Assembly: GCA_031278135.1 (NCBI GenBank)
Contig: JAITKY010000024.1
Span: forward strand, 1-6,986
Direction: 5' to 3'
DNA: 6,986 nucleotides
Origin: Prevotellaceae bacterium
GTDB taxonomy: Bacteria; Bacteroidota; Bacteroidia; Bacteroidales; UBA932
Shown: piece after piece, positions 6,516-6,986 of the stretch
How positions within the stretch are numbered: position 1 is the first letter of the stretch
How the letters are laid out: each line of letters starts with the position of its first letter
Notes under the pieces: generated by a model
The model's database searches: none
What the model was told of the DNA's origin: nothing
Seen by the model: only the letters and a program-made list of their open reading frames with translations
Program-made: the position numbers and the translations under genes

Positions 6516-6701
6516 ATGACAAAAGCAGAATATTTGGCGATAGCAGCCAGTCGTTATGAAGAGTTAGAAGCACTGAAAGTGAAGGATAATTTTTATAATT
6601 ACGAAAAATTATTCGATCAAATATGGCAGGATTTAGGGCGTTTGTATTTGGAAAGCTCATTGAACGAGAAGTCTTCAACAAAAGACCGACGAAAAGAATG
6701 A
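6516..6701 (+). pseudogene. Probable N-terminal stub of a transposase (61 residues)
   Basis: A 61-residue hydrophilic, helical, mixed-charge protein starting M-T-K-A-E-Y-L and ending TKDRRKE. It lies wholly within the inverted-repeat element and has a promoter-like sequence upstream, so it is most likely what remains of the element's transposase gene. The opening (aromatic-rich FYNYEKLFDQIW, about 26-37) and the closing DRRK resemble, from memory, the start of Bacteroidota transposases that continue after a DRRKKK segment; I cannot confirm this without a search. In the +1 frame the reading continues past the stop as KNETIRTTM and stays open to 6831, which would fit a one-base frameshift near 6691-6698 plus a large internal deletion. 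It could instead be a genuine small protein. Confidence 0.5.
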
Positions 6702-6845
6702 AACTATCCGGACAACGATGGAGTCGAAAGGGGGGCTGAAAAATATGCTCCGATTGCGGGTATTATTCTTGAATAAACAGTGGTCGAAGGTAATAGATTT
6801 TCTGAAATTCCTGGCGAAAGTGGCCACTTAGACGAGGGGGCGGGG

Positions 6846-6866
6846 CGACAATTTGAAATGCCACCC
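6846..6866 (-). repeat. Right terminal inverted repeat
   Basis: A 21-bp terminus ending CCACCC that is the inverted copy of 6452-6471 with one extra base. It ends 15 bp before the -33 element of the next promoter. Confidence 0.8.
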
Positions 6867-6881
6867 AAGCGACTAAAAATT

Positions 6882-6913
6882 TTTGTTGTATTAGGAAAAA
6901 AGTATTACCTTTG
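6882..6913 (+). promoter_or_regulatory. Bacteroidetes-type promoter of the gene starting at 6941
   Basis: TTTG at 6882-6885 and TACCTTTG at 6906-6913 are separated by 20 bp (a TTG at 6886-6888 gives a 17-bp spacer), matching the -33/-7 consensus. The surrounding AGTATTACCTTTGTA resembles the promoter inside the mobile element (AGTATTACTTTTGCA). Transcription would start about 20 bp before the ATG at 6941. Confidence 0.7.
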
Positions 6914-6940
6914 TATTTATTTTTACAATAATTAAATATT

Positions 6941-6986
6941 ATGGCAGAAGAAGATGATGATATAGCCAAAACGGAAGAATCTGATG
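6941..6986 (+). CDS. Start of an unidentified gene, cut by the window edge
   Basis: ATG at 6941 opens a frame of 15 codons (MAEEDDDIAKTEESD) that runs off the window. The N-terminus is strongly acidic, with no signal peptide or membrane segment in the visible part. The product cannot be identified from so little. The call rests on the well-placed promoter just upstream and the AT-rich leader typical of starts in this genome. Confidence 0.6.
   Translation, partial: MAEEDDDIAKTEESD

Larger units (their letters stand above)
6452..6866. mobile_element. 415-bp non-autonomous insertion-sequence derivative with terminal inverted repeats
   Basis: The ends are inverted copies: 6452-6471 (GGGTG CATTTCAAATTGTCG) and the complement of 6846-6866 (GGGTGG CATTTCAAATTGTCG), identical over 20 bp apart from one extra base. 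Between them lie a palindromic promoter-like sequence, a 61-codon ORF and about 145 bp without a convincing gene, rich in G runs (6730-6735, 6836-6845). In the +1 frame a continuation stays open from 6664 to the TAG at 6829-6831. No DDE-transposase core is encoded, so the element could move only if a full-length relative supplied transposase. The flanks (ATAGATA on the left, AAGCGAC on the right) show no target-site duplication, so the exact ends or mechanism remain unsettled. The IS family is not identified. Confidence 0.7.

Noticed and set aside
6445..6873. Target-site duplication around the mobile element
   Set aside because: The bases outside the two inverted repeats (ATAGATA and AAGCGAC) do not match over any useful length.
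6763..6969. Minus-strand ORF across the right end of the element
   Set aside because: It crosses the inverted repeat and the promoter of the next gene and has no recognisable protein features.

Overview
This window reads as a piece of a Bacteroidota chromosome, most likely an anaerobic member of the Bacteroidales. Four things point that way: promoters of the Bacteroidetes type (TTTG, a spacer of about 18-20 bp, then TAnnTTTG), start codons without Shine-Dalgarno sequences, a DUF4199 gene directly followed by a GT2 glycosyltransferase gene, and a PDDEXK_9-type nuclease-like protein of the kind abundant in Bacteroidales. Every supported gene is on the + strand.

Left part (1-762): the 3' portion of a gene whose product ends in a PD-(D/E)XK nuclease-like domain. 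The reading frame is open to the window edge, so the N-terminal part (probably an AAA-ATPase-like domain) lies outside.

Middle part (813-6217): a compact run of seven co-directional genes that probably forms one operon behind a well-formed promoter at 813-842. The genes are a DUF4199 membrane protein, a GT2 membrane-anchored glycosyltransferase, an OsmC-family thiol protein, a ComF-type phosphoribosyltransferase-like protein, the two subunits of an NfnAB-type flavin/iron-sulfur transhydrogenase, and a CrcB/Fluc fluoride channel. Gaps are 1-13 bp everywhere except between nfnA and nfnB. That 84-bp gap holds six degenerate heptamer repeats that begin inside the last codons of nfnA. NfnAB would link the NADH, NADPH and ferredoxin pools, which suits a fermentative anaerobe. 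OsmC and the fluoride channel add stress or detoxification functions. ComF and the DUF4199/GT2 pair look like housekeeping neighbours with no visible mechanistic link.

Right part (6218-6986): an intergenic, repeat-rich region. First comes a hairpin-dense stretch (6281-6387) with two CCGCAGGGA-cored hairpins. Then comes a 415-bp mobile-element derivative (6452-6866) bounded by near-perfect 20/21-bp terminal inverted repeats. It carries its own promoter-like palindrome and a 61-residue ORF that looks like the N-terminal stub of a transposase. Just beyond it a strong promoter (6882-6913) drives the first 15 codons of a gene that leaves the window.

No obviously new multi-gene system is visible. 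The most distinctive signals are the non-autonomous inverted-repeat element, the heptamer array between nfnA and nfnB, and the hairpin module after crcB. Family assignments come from motif recognition by eye; no database search was run.
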